The translations under genes were made by a program, and so were the position numbers. A stretch of 64,000 nt of DNA from Oegoconia quadripuncta. Taxonomy: Eukaryota; Arthropoda; Insecta; Lepidoptera; Autostichidae. The stretch spans positions 513,501 through 577,500 of the forward strand of contig OX438748.1 in NCBI GenBank assembly GCA_949316235.1, given 5' to 3'. Shown here one piece after another: positions 31,698-42,475 of the stretch (positions are counted from its first letter, which is position 1; every line of letters begins with the position of its first letter). Below the pieces are notes generated by a model. That model did not search any database, was not told where the DNA came from, and saw only the letters and a list, made by a program, of their open reading frames with translations.

Positions 31698-33214
31698 AAA
31701 CGTTATATTGTTTGAATTGAATCGCGGTTACGATTAAAAAGTGGATCGTAGTTGTAGATAAACGCGTGTTCATCCTAATAACCACAGGCTGCTTAGACTG
31801 AAAATCGCACTTATTACTTGTACGTATGACACAGTTTGCTTTATTTATGAGCAGATAGGGAATCAACGTAGCAAGTCAGATACGTAAAATGACAGATAAG
31901 CAGAATATCAGAATTCTGAATTCTTTCACTTAGTTTATCGAATTTCACCAACGAATCTCCGTCCAATTGCTAACACTAAAACCATCGTGCATTTCGTCGA
32001 ATATCCTTTATCGAATGCCTCGACACCTTCGTTTTTGTTGCCTTCAATTTACCGCCCCGGGTCGCTAGTGTGAATTGGTGAATCGTCCCCTGCGGGCGCG
32101 TTTAGCCCGTGCGCCCCCACTCGAGGTAATGGCGGATTTCGGCGGGCGCTTATAGTTTACGATCCTGGGCTCTGTGGGGCCCATTGAGGAGACAGCAAAT
32201 CAAGTCGTACCGAGCATTCACTGAGTCTGATCTCGGGTTTAGGCGAATTTAATTTTGTGAATTTCGTTGCACGCAAAATTGAAGGTAAATAGGTTACGAC
32301 TTGACCGATTACACTGCCTATGTAGACCACCACTGCTTTCCTATATAGACAAATATCTTTCAATAAATACGATTTGCAGATGACTTCCATACCTTTTCAT
32401 ATAATTATTAGATTTATTAAAATATGCGGGCAAAATATCTTAAAAGGACCATTGTTTAAAGAAGTTCCAAAAAAAGGATGCGTTGGATGCTCATAAGGTG
32501 CTGTTGCAGCGGGTCGATGAGAAACAGAATCGTTTTACAGTCTTCTCCAGTTCTGCAGAGCTGGAGACTCCGTTTTCTGGGTAGACTGTAAGGGAGTAAA
32601 CATTGACTAATTCCTAACACTATAGACTCCACTTTTCATGAGGTGTTATTAGCTTTAGTCGGCACACGACGAGTTGTGAATCCTCGCAACAATACTAGTT
32701 ATGATTCTGTAAAGTTATAATCATGGTACTTGTAATAACAGTGATATATCGGGACAAACTAATAATCGCCATAGAACCCCGGAAGTGACATTAATATTAG
32801 AATACAAATATTATTACAACTTTTATTTGGAAAATGCTAGCCAGTCATTTTATAATTTTGACATTTTAAAACCTCATTGTATTTGTATCAGTAAGTTGCA
32901 GCAATGAGAGCAGGCCATACTGCGCGTTACGAACCGAACCGACTTGAGGATGATGGCTGGCAGCCCATTAGACCGACCTAAAGTTAAATCCTTGAGGAAA
33001 CAGGAAATATTAGCTGTGAAGTAGATTCGGGTTGAAATGATAATGAAATTGATATCGTGCACACAGACTTAAGATTGACGGAGTAAAACAGGATTGGAAT
33101 ATTGCGGTATCGACGATTAGACAATTTATTATTACGTAAGGCTGCTGGTAACTTCTTGACGACAGATTTTAATAGGGGCTCGGCATTCTGAGCTGGGGCT
33201 ACTGTTGAGCTTTC
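31698..33214. other. Single-copy sequence
   Basis: No repeat partner found. 32030-32160 is CG-rich (CCGGGTCGCTAG, TGCGGGCGCGTTTAGCCCG) and could be a promoter-proximal or conserved block. No frame above 80 codons has coding character. Confidence 0.35.
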
Positions 33215-33227
33215 GATGAAATCTGTC

Positions 33228-33780
33228 GTTACATTTTACGACTTCCACGCTACTTTTACAACACTCACGCTACTTTTTCGAGGTCCTCGCTGTTTTTTCG
33301 AGATCCATACTATTTTTAGAAAACTCACGCTACTCTTCCGAAGCGCGCACTATTTTGTTAATTTTACGATCCCAACGACGACGCTACATTTACGACGTCC
33401 ATACTAATTTCACTTTATTTACTTTACTTTTACGAAGCCCATAATATTTTTGCGACATCTACACTACTTCAACATCTCTCACGCTATGTTTACGAAACCC
33501 ACCCTATTTTTAAAACATACACGATTCTATTACACAAGCCTCACTATGTTTGCGAAATCCATATTACTTTTGCACGCTTCCTTACGACTCCCAACTACTT
33601 TTACAATACTCTCATTGCTTTTACGAGCTCACCTATTTGTGGTACGGCCACACTATTTCTACGACTCCCACACAACGTGTACGACACTCATTTTACTTTT
33701 ACGCAGCTTACGCTATTTTTTACCAAACCAACGCTAGTTTTACTACTCCCACTAAATACAACCACGCTACTTTATGATAC
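33228..33780. repeat. Degenerate 20-bp minisatellite
   Basis: About 25 diverged units of consensus CGCTACTTTTACGACACCCA follow each other, most exactly 20 bp long (for instance CGCTACTTTTACAACACTCA, CGCTATGTTTACGAAACCCA, CACTATTTCTACGACTCCCA), with a few 7-20 bp insertions. Because 20 is not a multiple of 3, all three plus frames show long, similar-looking stretches rich in F, T, Y and L; they are not genes. Confidence 0.85.
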
Positions 33781-34559
33781 CTACGAGTATGTCGGAAACC
33801 GCCATGAAGTAAGTTCACTATTCCAATTCTTTTCTCGATACTGTATTGATATAACATTGTTTGTAAACGCTTTATTGTACAAAAAGGCAAAACATTAATT
33901 TAACAAAGAGCATTAATGTGAAATAATAAAAAAATATTCATTATATCGACACAGTACAGTGAAAGTTTTATATACTCTGTATTATCAGCCCCGGCCATAA
34001 TGTCGGCAAGTTTAATAGTTTTCCAGTCCATCACGCACGCAGCGCTCTACAAAGTACTCACTAAATAGTTGTGCAACAAAACTTTTATGTCGCGTGAAAT
34101 ACCCGCGCGTTTGTCGTGATTCGCAACGCAAGTCTATTTAACAGTTTTATGATAGTGTTGTACAACATTTTAAGTGCGGTACTCACCGGGAGCATTCGGT
34201 TTGCAAAAAAATATTATTCTTTCGCGAGCACAGCTACTAAATTTCATCCGGCATATTTTCATTCATAGTCATTGAAACGCTATTGGTTTTGAGATTTATT
34301 TCGAAATAGGCGAATTGTGGCACTATGGATGTAATTTATGGAATTAACCGACCATCCTTTCACTACCATCCAATTTCAAACTGATGCCAACAGAATACCA
34401 GCGCTCTATCCGTCCACGGGCGGAGCATTATGCCGAGTTGGAACCATTTGGTTCCTACAGCACACGATAAGTGACATTCTAAAACGTTTAATTTCTTTTT
34501 TAAGCTTTTCTGTAATATTAACTATACTGTATTACTAATATCGTTGTGCTTACGTACAA
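33781..34559. other. No recognised feature
   Basis: Single-copy by eye. A GC-rich patch at 34380-34445 is not repeated. Confidence 0.35.
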
Positions 34560-34765
34560 ATACTCGTAAACAAAACAGCGGTGTTCCCGAACGAGTACGA
34601 CATTGGAACCTTCAAGAAACGAGCCTACACCTTCCTCAAAGGCCGGCAACGCATCTGTGACACTTTTGGTGTTGCGGGTGTCCATGGGCGGCGGTGATTA
34701 CTTTCCATCAGGTGACCCGCATGCTCGTTTGGCGCTCTCTCATATAAAAAAAAAAAATCTATCTA
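34560..34765 (+). mobile_element. LINE family K, ORF2 C-terminus and tail
   Basis: Encodes VFPNEYDIGTFKKRAYTFLK then [18 protein letters not shown] and a stop, followed by CCATCAGGTGACCCGCATGC and A12. The copy at 16524-16660 is its inverse. Only the 3' 200 bp remain. Confidence 0.78.
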
Positions 34766-35549
34766 TCCTGCAGGGCTACTACAAAAACATTACCCCTCCA
34801 AAATAAAGGTACAAAGCAAACTTCCTGTATTTGTTTCAACTTACTCACCAAATGTTTGGTTCGCGAATAATATTGTTTGCGACGCGAACAAAAGCGTTCG
34901 CAATAAACGCTAGTTCGCGAAATGAATGCTCACTGTGAGCACCGTCCTTTAAGACAACAGGATATTTTATTACTCTTACCCTGTTATTACAAGCACATGA
35001 ACAAGATACGAGTAAGTATATTGTAATATATAGGTACATTGTAAGGGGGCGGAGTCCCACGCACATTATCCATAGGTGAGCACTTATCCATACATGTATC
35101 CTCTACACGATGGTTTTTAACTGTTTTACATTATCTAGAACACGTTGCTCCAATAAAAATTATATAAAAACACATATTTATATCTGTATTATGTAAATAT
35201 ATGTCGGAGATGGAGATGGGCGTTGCGAGCGACCGAGACGGTGCCAGTCACCTGGTAAAGGGTGGCTCGGGCAATGGCGCTATTATTTAAAGCGACTATT
35301 ATATATAATATTATGGTCATGAAACCTGAGATGCTTCGTGGTGAATAGTAAACATTTGCAGTGCAGTCTGTGAAATTCAGCCGAACCTAGTTTTTAATTC
35401 TTCTTTACTCAAATCCCATGATCCACTTCTTATTAATAACGACTCACCGGATTCTTCCAAGCGTCGGTGATAATAGGTAATCAGAGTCACTCACGGTCCT
35501 TGATGTGTGGTGGTTTCTTGTAAATACCTCCTTCTTGATGTGCCTTAAT
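34766..35549. other. Unassigned, CG-rich inverted motif
   Basis: 34850-34925 has repeated TTCGCGAA-type words and the near-inverted TTGCGACGCGAAC / GCGTTCGCAA. The rest is unassigned. Confidence 0.4.
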
Positions 35550-36273
35550 ATCTTTTTTTTTTTTAATTTATTTATATAGAAATCACACAGCATATAAGTA
35601 CATTTAAAAACATTTATTAAAATTTTTATAGAGATTTCTAATTTAGGTACAATTTAAATATTAACCGGTACTCAGCTAACTTTGATAGTAAATAAGCTAA
35701 AAACTAAGGCATTGCCTTACAGCATTTGTGTGTATGTGTGAGTGAGAGAGTGTCGAATGGTTGGAGTGTAATAAACAAATACCTTCGAATCGAAACAATT
35801 TTGAAACAAAAGCTCATGTATTTGGACGCGCAAGGTCCAACCTCTTTACAGCCTCAACTACTGAATTCTTAAATTTAGTGAATTTAACGTCTGTCATCAT
35901 GTATCTACTTCAATTACAACAAAATAAATTCTCGACAAATGTACGAAAATTGGATGATTATATATTAAAATATTCTCATTTACACACAAATAGGATGAAA
36001 AAACAAAATTCCATTGCTGGGCAATGAACGAATGTCTGCGCCCCGAAAGTTAATGGAACGCGACGCCCGAATATGAAATAACCCTTCAGTATTATGCTCA
36101 TATTCTTAGAATATTTTCATTTCAATGCAAACGTAATGAGAAAACAATTCAATTTTATTTGTAAAGGTAGACATGATAATACATCTATCTACCTTTTGAA
36201 ATTAATTTCAGAAATGGAAATGAATAAAAATGAAAAATGCTGCTAAATTCTTTCCTCGCCGATACCAAAATTA
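35550..36273. other. Probable LINE 3' scrap, then unassigned
   Basis: 35551-35580 (T13 then AATTTATTTATATAG) looks like a minus-strand LINE tail. An 88-codon plus frame at 35761-36027 shows no domain. 36274 begins the full LINE. Confidence 0.35.
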
Positions 36274-36460
36274 TGAAATGAAATGAAATGAAATGAAATG
36301 AAATGAAATGAAATTACATTTATTTGCTTGGATTCTGGGTACATTATTAGTTGGTATTATCTCTCCGTCCCTACAAAATCTGCCTACTAAGGCGTGCAAA
36401 TTTTCAAATAATTAATATTTACTTTTAATTAAAAAATAATATTAATTTATGTCACATTTA

Positions 36461-36671
36461 AATTCATATTAAATTAATTATACCTACATCAATATATTAT
36501 TATAAAAAAACAACTTATCCATATAACTTCCCTGTCAATACTTAAATGATGTCGTATTCTAATTCACATTGAAATTCTTATTAAATTAATTAGATATCAA
36601 TATAATATATATATATATATATATGTATTTTACAGCTTATCCACATAACTTCCCGGTCAATACTTAAATAA
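36461..36671 (-). repeat. Tandem duplication in the LINE 3' UTR
   Basis: Two units, 36461-36560 and 36561-36671, share ATTAAATTAATTA, ATCAATAT, CTTATCCAYATAACTTCCC and GTCAATACTTAAAT. The second has a longer (AT)n. Duplicated 3' UTR blocks may help the element's own reverse transcriptase to recognise its RNA. Confidence 0.7.
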
Positions 36672-36699
36672 CAATTTAATACCTCAATAATTTACAATG

Positions 36700-39693
36700 T
36701 CAATCTCTACTTTGATCAATAAATTCATTTATGGAATAAAAACATTTCTCTATAAGCCACTGAATTAGTTTTGTTTTAAACTGTTTCCCACACAATGTCC
36801 TAATCTCATCTGGCAAAGTATTATATATCGTTATCGCCATCATGTGTGCATTTTTTCTAGTCAACGTTAGTCTACATGTGGGAGACTCCAATTTTTGCGC
36901 TGGCCTTGGCCGTAATTGTCTTATGTGAGTACTTTCCTTCAGTGGGAAGTATTCAGGGTGTTCCCTAACAAAAAGGCAAAGGTGTTTTATATAAAGACCG
37001 GTAAGTGTCATTAATTTTAGTTTTCTAAATAGGGGTCTGCATGATTCTAAATATCCAGCGCCACATAATGATCGAATACACTTTTTTTGTGTCCTGAATA
37101 TCTGTTCTATGTTCGAACTGTTACCCCAAAGTATGAGTCCATATTCTAGTACAGAAACCACATGTGCGTGATATGCGTGTAGTGCTGTTTCGACCGACGA
37201 TATCTCTCTGAGTCTCCGTAAAGCATACGCGAACCTTCCGAGCCTATCACGCACTGCCGCAGCATGTGAATTCCATCCAATGTTCTCCTCTAGTACAATA
37301 CCTAAGAATTTTGTCGATCGTATGTTATCAATTATTTGTCCATTATATTTTACACTAAGATCTGGTTTGGGGGATTGTTTGGTGTGAAATTGCATTAATT
37401 TAGTTTTCTCAATATTTACCTTGAGATTATTAGCATTTAGCCACTCAATAACACAGTCTATAGTATTATTTATTTCATTTTCCAAATCAGATTTCTTGAA
37501 GTCTGGTTTTTCATTGCCTTTTATAAGTATCGTAGTGTCGTCTGCGAACAGTATGGTGTCATGCTCAGTTATTTTTGGCAAATCATTTATGTATAGGATA
37601 AATAATGTAGGACCTAACACGCTTCCTTGCGGCACTCCCCACTCATTCAACCTATATTCAGACCGGTGTCCAGTTTTCTTGAAACAGGTTTTGGATGTCC
37701 TCAATGTGCGAGTTATTTCAGTACATTGACACCTGTCTCGTAAATAGCTGGAAAACCAGTCATTAGCCGTTCCTCTAATGCCATATCTATCTAGTTTCTT
37801 AAGTAATCTGTCATGATCAACAAAATCAAATGCTTTTGTCATGTCGAAGTAGAGCGCCGTTATAGGAATACCTTTGTCCACACATTCTAAAACCTTTTTA
37901 ATTAAGTTAAAAACAGCCAAGGTGGTGTTTTTGTTTTTCCTAAAACCGTATTGTTCTTTTCTGATTATATGGAACTTGTCTATAAACTTAGTCAATCGAG
38001 TCTGAACTACCTTTTCTATTATTTTTGATAAGATCGGAACTAATGTCACTGGTCTATAGTTATTTAGATTTGTTTTATCCCCTTTTTTATATAGCGGTTT
38101 AATTACTGACAATTTACATTTTTCAGGGTAGATCCCTTGGCTGAGCGACAAATTTATTACATGACTGAGCACCGGAGCAATCGAGGCAGCAATGAATTTC
38201 ATAATTTTAGTTGACAATTCATCATATCCCACTGCGTTCGTATTTCTAAGAGCCATTATAATTCTGTAAATCTCATCGCTACAAGTTGGTTGCAGGAAGA
38301 TACTAGAACTACAGGCTTCGCACGAAAAGTTTGATTTGGGATTTGCATGAATTTTCTTATTAGTTAATTCAATAAAATAATTATTAAAGGCCTTGGCAAT
38401 TTCCTTTGGATTGTTGACAACTTCATTTTTATATTGTACTTTTTCAACTTCTGTCTGTTGTTGATAATTTGCAATGTGAGTATTGATTACTTTCCAGACA
38501 GCTTTGCATTTATTTTCTGACCGCACTACATAATTCCTATTACTTTCTTTTTGTAAACTCCAAATATAACGATTTAAAGATTTTGAATACATTTTGTAAT
38601 TGTGTTTAAACAGTAATTTATCTTCTTTCTTTGCTCTCTGATATCTAAAATACAAACTTCTCTTTACCCTGCTTGACTTTTTTATGTTTTTATTTATCCA
38701 TCTACATTTATTTGACTTCCTTGTAATTTTAACGTTTATTACCGGAAAGCAGAGATTAAAAAATAGTATTAATACATCATGTAGCTTAGAAAATGCTATA
38801 TTGGTTTCCGTTTCTTGAAATATGTCCGAAAACGTAAGCGATTCTATACACTGTTTAAATTTGTCCATGTTGTTTTTGTCAAAGTCTCGCTTTACTTCAG
38901 TCCATTGACTTATCAAGTGCTTCATTTTTAGTTTAAATTCTAGAGTCTGACCAGTATGGTCTGATAGTCCTAAATTATGTACGGAGCCTTTAGCTGTTGG
39001 GATATTACTTATCATATGATCTATACATGATGTCAAACGAGTTGGAGTATTTATATGAAATGTCAGGTTAAAACTTTGTAACAATTTTGTCAATCTATTT
39101 GAATAAGGATTTGGCTTAGCTGTGTCAATATTTAAATCACCTACCACAATGACTCGTTTTTTACCTATAACATTCAATTCAAACAATAATGCTTCAATAT
39201 TTTCGAAAAATACTTCAATATCTGAGCTTGGTGTTCTATAAATACATAATATGATGAGATTGCACTTCTCAATTTTTATACCACAACACTCAAAACTTTT
39301 ATTTAAAGCGTATTCGCCTGTGATATTAATTTTTGTAAATAGTATGTTATTTCGAACCATAATACAACTTCCGCCTCTCCTCTCTTTCGGTCTAGAATAA
39401 AAAGCAGCCAGTTGAAACTCAGATACATTCAAATTCTTCTCATCACCTGCTTTGAGAAATGTTTCTGTTATACATAAGATTTTAATATAATTTCCATCAT
39501 CTTGTAATTCCTGTAACACTATTTCCAACAAGTCCTGTTTACTCAGAAGACCTGCAATGTTCTGATGGAAAATGATGAAGTTATCTGTTTCTTTAGGTAC
39601 GAAAAAATGAATCAGATTTTTTATTCTGTATTTTTGTTGTGTCTTTATTAGTTTGTGCTGTACTTGTGGCAATGCTTGTTGAATTTGTTTCTT
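36700..39693 (-). CDS. LINE ORF2: endonuclease and reverse transcriptase
   Basis: About 990 residues that nick the target DNA and copy the element RNA into it (target-primed reverse transcription). Numbering from 39672, the apurinic-type endonuclease spans residues 31-245 with FHQN (35-38), E70, Y145, GDLN (178-181), DH (218-219) and SDH (237-239). The reverse transcriptase spans about 515-760 with LYFDMTKAFD (D610), VPQGSVLGP (680-688) and FADD (709-712). A C-terminal helical region follows. All key residues are present. The open frame begins after a stop at 39694-39696 and contains no ATG before Met105 (39360), which lies inside the endonuclease. Expression must therefore couple to ORF1, whose end overlaps it by 80-100 bp in another frame. 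Confidence 0.95.
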   Translation of the reverse strand, partial: KKQIQQALPQVQHKLIKTQQKYRIKNLIHFFVPKETDNFIIFHQNIAGLLSKQDLLEIVLQELQDDGNYIKILCITETFLKAGDEKNLNVSEFQLAAFYSRPKERRGGSCIMVRNNILFTKINITGEYALNKSFECCGIKIEKCNLIILCIYRTPSSDIEVFFENIEALLFELNVIGKKRVIVVGDLNIDTAKPNPYSNRLTKLLQSFNLTFHINTPTRLTSCIDHMISNIPTAKGSVHNLGLSDHTGQTLEFKLKMKHLISQWTEVKRDFDKNNMDKFKQCIESLTFSDIFQETETNIAFSKLHDVLILFFNLCFPVINVKITRKSNKCRWINKNIKKSSRVKRSLYFRYQRAKKEDKLLFKHNYKMYSKSLNRYIWSLQKESNRNYVVRSENKCKAVWKVINTHIANYQQQTEVEKVQYKNEVVNNPKEIAKAFNNYFIELTNKKIHANPKSNFSCEACSSSIFLQPTCSDEIYRIIMALRNTNAVGYDELSTKIMKFIAASIAPVLSHVINLSLSQGIYPEKCKLSVIKPLYKKGDKTNLNNYRPVTLVPILSKIIEKVVQTRLTKFIDKFHIIRKEQYGFRKNKNTTLAVFNLIKKVLECVDKGIPITALYFDMTKAFDFVDHDRLLKKLDRYGIRGTANDWFSSYLRDRCQCTEITRTLRTSKTCFKKTGHRSEYRLNEWGVPQGSVLGPTLFILYINDLPKITEHDTILFADDTTILIKGNEKPDFKKSDLENEINNTIDCVIEWLNANNLKVNIEKTKLMQFHTKQSPKPDLSVKYNGQIIDNIRSTKFLGIVLEENIGWNSHAAAVRDRLGRFAYALRRLREISSVETALHAYHAHVVSVLEYGLILWGNSSNIEQIFRTQKKCIRSLCGAGYLESCRPLFRKLKLMTLTGLYIKHLCLFVREHPEYFPLKESTHIRQLRPRPAQKLESPTCRLTLTRKNAHMMAITIYNTLPDEIRTLCGKQFKTKLIQWLIEKCFYSINEFIDQSRD

Positions 39694-41101
39694 TTATGGT
39701 TGGAAAATAGTAAGTTATTGTACCCTTTTTTGGCGCTTTAGGACTTAGGTTTTCTGAAGTTCCGTTGTGGTAATTATGGCTATTATTTGTCAATAATGGT
39801 ATGTTGCGATATGTCAAAAATGTCGATTTATATGCCGAATAATCTATTTCAATATTTATCTTATTGCACAGATTCTTCAGGAGAACTGTGTGAGGAACAG
39901 TCAACTTATCAATATCAATATACGTACAGTTTTCATAAATTTTAGCGATCTTTTTCAACTTGTTGTTCAACATTTTTTCATTTAAACATTTATTACTTAC
40001 AACTGGTAAAATAAATACATTTGTTTTACGTAATTTATATAATGCTATACACATATTGGAAAATATTATGTTTGGGTCAGTGTCATTATTTCCCGTACAT
40101 AATATAACATAGTCTAACCCTGACATTGACCCTTCAATAGTATCACAATAACTCAATACCTCTGATGAAGAAGCATGGGACTTGGTCAAACCGAATACTT
40201 TATATATGTCATTCCATTTATTCAATCTTGAATTTTGTAATTTCAACGCCAAGCCTGCTGCTTGTTCATCGCCCATTATAATAATATCATGTTTAAATTG
40301 TTTCACTTCTACATCGCGATTGCTAGATGTTATAGTAAGATTTTCATCCTTGGACTTTAGTATATCAGACGCGGGTGTAGTGCCTTTACAAATTTCGTTC
40401 ACGCTGTTTCCAAAAATTTGTGACTCAGTATTTGATTCCGGTACCTCGATAACCGGCGCTGATCCTCTCTCTTCAGTCGACCGTGAAGCCTGTTCTTGTG
40501 CCTCTAAGGAAAAATTTAATTTCGTCCTGTTAAAACTCTTTCCTTTACTTTTTCTCCTTGTCATATTATTTTTAGAAGTCGATTTACATATGTGTGATAA
40601 TTTTTCAATTTTTAATTCATAATTAGCAATTTTATCGATTAGGGCACTATTTTCCAGCAACAAGTTATCGATCTCATAATCTGCACTTTCCACCTTTTTC
40701 TCCAGTGTCTTCACTTTTTCTTGCAATTTTTCTATTTGATATATATATTTGTTTTTATACTCCGTATGTGATTTAACAAAACTCCTATTCAATCCTTTAG
40801 TTGGTGTTGATTTTAGCGATGAATATTCATCTTCTTCTGATTCATCCGATAACAAATCAAATGAGTTTTCTGTGTTGATGTTAAGGCTATGTCTTTTACG
40901 CTGTGTTATATTGTCTTGGTGATTATCTGTTTTTCTGCAAGCGTCACATTTGTAGTTTTTTTTGCTAATGGATGTCATTAAGTAAAAATATCTGATCGAG
41001 ATACTTGTACAGTCTACATGGAAATGTTTATCACAGAGCATGCAGATTAAAAAATCCCTGCTTGTTATTTCAGTTTCACATTTAGTACAGTCCTTTGCCA
41101 T
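39593..41101 (-). CDS. LINE ORF1: zinc finger, coiled coil, SGNH-like domain
   Basis: From the ATG at 41101 the product is 502 residues; the frame runs further up only through a T-rich stretch and a TTG. It starts MAKDCTKC and has a PHD-like Cys/His cluster (residues 5-58: CTKC, CMLC, HVDC, CDAC). Acidic and charged linkers follow, and then a clear coiled coil (YIYQIEKLQEKVKTLEKKVE onward, to about 170). The C-terminal third resembles the SGNH/esterase fold found in CR1-group ORF1 proteins, with block I read as IIIMGDEQAAG and block III as LCTGNND. The usual serine of GDS is replaced by E, so hydrolysis is doubtful. The likely role is RNA binding and multimer formation. It ends at TAA 39593, overlapping ORF2. 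Confidence 0.92.
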   Translation of the reverse strand: MAKDCTKCETEITSRDFLICMLCDKHFHVDCTSISIRYFYLMTSISKKNYKCDACRKTDNHQDNITQRKRHSLNINTENSFDLLSDESEEDEYSSLKSTPTKGLNRSFVKSHTEYKNKYIYQIEKLQEKVKTLEKKVESADYEIDNLLLENSALIDKIANYELKIEKLSHICKSTSKNNMTRRKSKGKSFNRTKLNFSLEAQEQASRSTEERGSAPVIEVPESNTESQIFGNSVNEICKGTTPASDILKSKDENLTITSSNRDVEVKQFKHDIIIMGDEQAAGLALKLQNSRLNKWNDIYKVFGLTKSHASSSEVLSYCDTIEGSMSGLDYVILCTGNNDTDPNIIFSNMCIALYKLRKTNVFILPVVSNKCLNEKMLNNKLKKIAKIYENCTYIDIDKLTVPHTVLLKNLCNKINIEIDYSAYKSTFLTYRNIPLLTNNSHNYHNGTSENLSPKAPKKGTITYYFPTIKETNSTSIATSTAQTNKDTTKIQNKKSDSFFRT

Positions 41102-41162
41102 CCTACACCAACTCAGAAGACGCCAACAACAAAAAAAAAAAAAAAAAAATATATATATATAA

Positions 41163-41232
41163 TAATCTGCGGATTTGAACTGGCTCGATCTCAACCTGAA
41201 GGCAGATTCTTATACCATTCAGCCAATTGTGT
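41163..41232 (-). mobile_element. tRNA-like SINE head
   Basis: On the minus strand box A TGGCTGAATGGTATA (41211-41225) and box B AGTTCAAATCC (41171-41181) are spaced as in tRNA-derived promoters. The rest is not recognisable as one of families A-D. It lies just 5' of the LINE and could be a SINE split by it. Confidence 0.4.
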
Positions 41233-42135
41233 CGTTACGCTGTTTGGCGAATTATGTGTTGTGTTTCTGCTTGCTACTAGTTTATTGTACTCGGCCGAAG
41301 TGAAAGTGACACGTCGTTCTCTGACTTAGCGATCTTTGAGTCCAAAGGTCAATTCTGCGTTCATTCAATAATAACGGTATACATACTGGTAGATTTGAAA
41401 ATATGTATTTTTACACTATGCAAATGTTGTCTTTATTTTGCATATCACTTATTGTAGTCTATAGATTTGTTTTATGAAAAATCGGCAAGGGAATACCTTG
41501 TAACATACAAAAAATTGACATGATAGTTTATTGTTACTAATGCACAATATTTTGTTCATTAAGGCTTTTACCCATAATGTCACTTATACGAAACACCACA
41601 CTTCATAGTTTTATAAAGATTTTGTTATCGAAAGACACTTCAATCAATTTTAAATTAAAATTTTCGCGTAGCTGTTGTTTATTTTGTGCGCGCCACCTAC
41701 CCACCCTTAGCATATCGAATACAAGGATATTTTCATCAATCAATATCTATAACAACTTTTGTGTTTCTATGACAATGCTATTGTCGTACGAATACTTAGT
41801 GCACAAGATATGTTCTCGTGGCTTCGGCTGAAAGTAAGTCGGTTGGTCAATAAATATGACAATTGGCTGTTATTCCGACATCCCAAGCTAAAGCTGGGCA
41901 GGATATTAACCATATTTAAGAGGGTTTATTCTGTACAGTGGCACCATCATTGGATAAATTAAGATTTCTTATTAAATACAGAATGATTTTAAAATATCGC
42001 TCTGCACTGCATTCAACAAGCTTAAAATTTAATTATTAATAATATCTAAATACATTTGAAGGTCGTTTTTATCAATAATTTGAATATCTCGAAAATAACC
42101 GTAATTAGAACTATATTTTAGGAATTACTTTTTAA
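41233..42135. other. No recognised feature
   Basis: Single-copy by eye. Frames of 67-84 codons show no domain. Confidence 0.35.
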
Positions 42136-42475
42136 CTAGCTTTCCGCCCGCGGCTTTGCCTGCGTGAAATAACTTTATCGCCGAATTTTTTTTATCCCGC
42201 GGGAACTGTTCACTTTATTGCGATAAAAAGTATCCTAAGTTTTAATCAAGTATAATGTTAGAATAGAATAGAATTCATTTATATGCAGTAAAGTACTAAC
42301 AATAACAGCAGGTATGCAAATCAGTATAAAATTCACAAAATTCACCTGTAAACCAAATTAAAGATTGTAATGTTCTACCTGTATTCCAAATTTCATCCAA
42401 ATTCGTACATCCGTTTCGCCGTGATTGAGCTACAAACAAACATCCAAACCTTTCGCATTTATAACATTAGTTAGA
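42136..42475 (-). mobile_element. Helitron split by a LINE tail
   Basis: CTAG and the hairpin CGCCCGCGGCTTTGCCTGCG start the unit (its 3' end on the minus strand). It runs to AACATTAGTTAGA at 42475, which is the TC-starting 5' end. The insert about 42260-42365 begins AGAATAGAATAGAATTCATT, a minus-strand LINE end with an (ATTCT)n tail. Removing it restores a unit of about 235 bp. Confidence 0.74.

Larger units (their letters stand above)
36274..41130 (-). mobile_element. CR1-like LINE, nearly full length, both ORFs open
   Basis: A single element of about 4.86 kb on the minus strand. Order from its 5' end: short 5' leader, ORF1 (41101-39593), ORF2 (up to 36700), a 3' UTR with a 100-bp tandem duplication (36461-36671), AAGCAAATAAATG and a tail of eight ATTTC-type repeats (36274-36314). 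The tail replaces a poly(A), as in CR1-group elements. No frame break was found in either ORF, so it may be recent and competent. The 5' boundary is uncertain: a 19-bp A/T run and (TA)n lie at 41131-41160. Confidence 0.88.

Noticed and set aside
33216..33898. Four open frames of 63-95 codons on the plus strand
   Set aside because: They are reading-frame shadows of the 20-bp minisatellite.
40182..40622. 146-codon plus-strand frame
   Set aside because: It lies opposite LINE ORF1, which has clear domains; it is an antisense shadow.
41102..41194. N-terminal extension of LINE ORF1 with a poly-phenylalanine stretch
   Set aside because: It starts at TTG and runs through a poly(T) tract at the element boundary; the ATG at 41101 is the sensible start.
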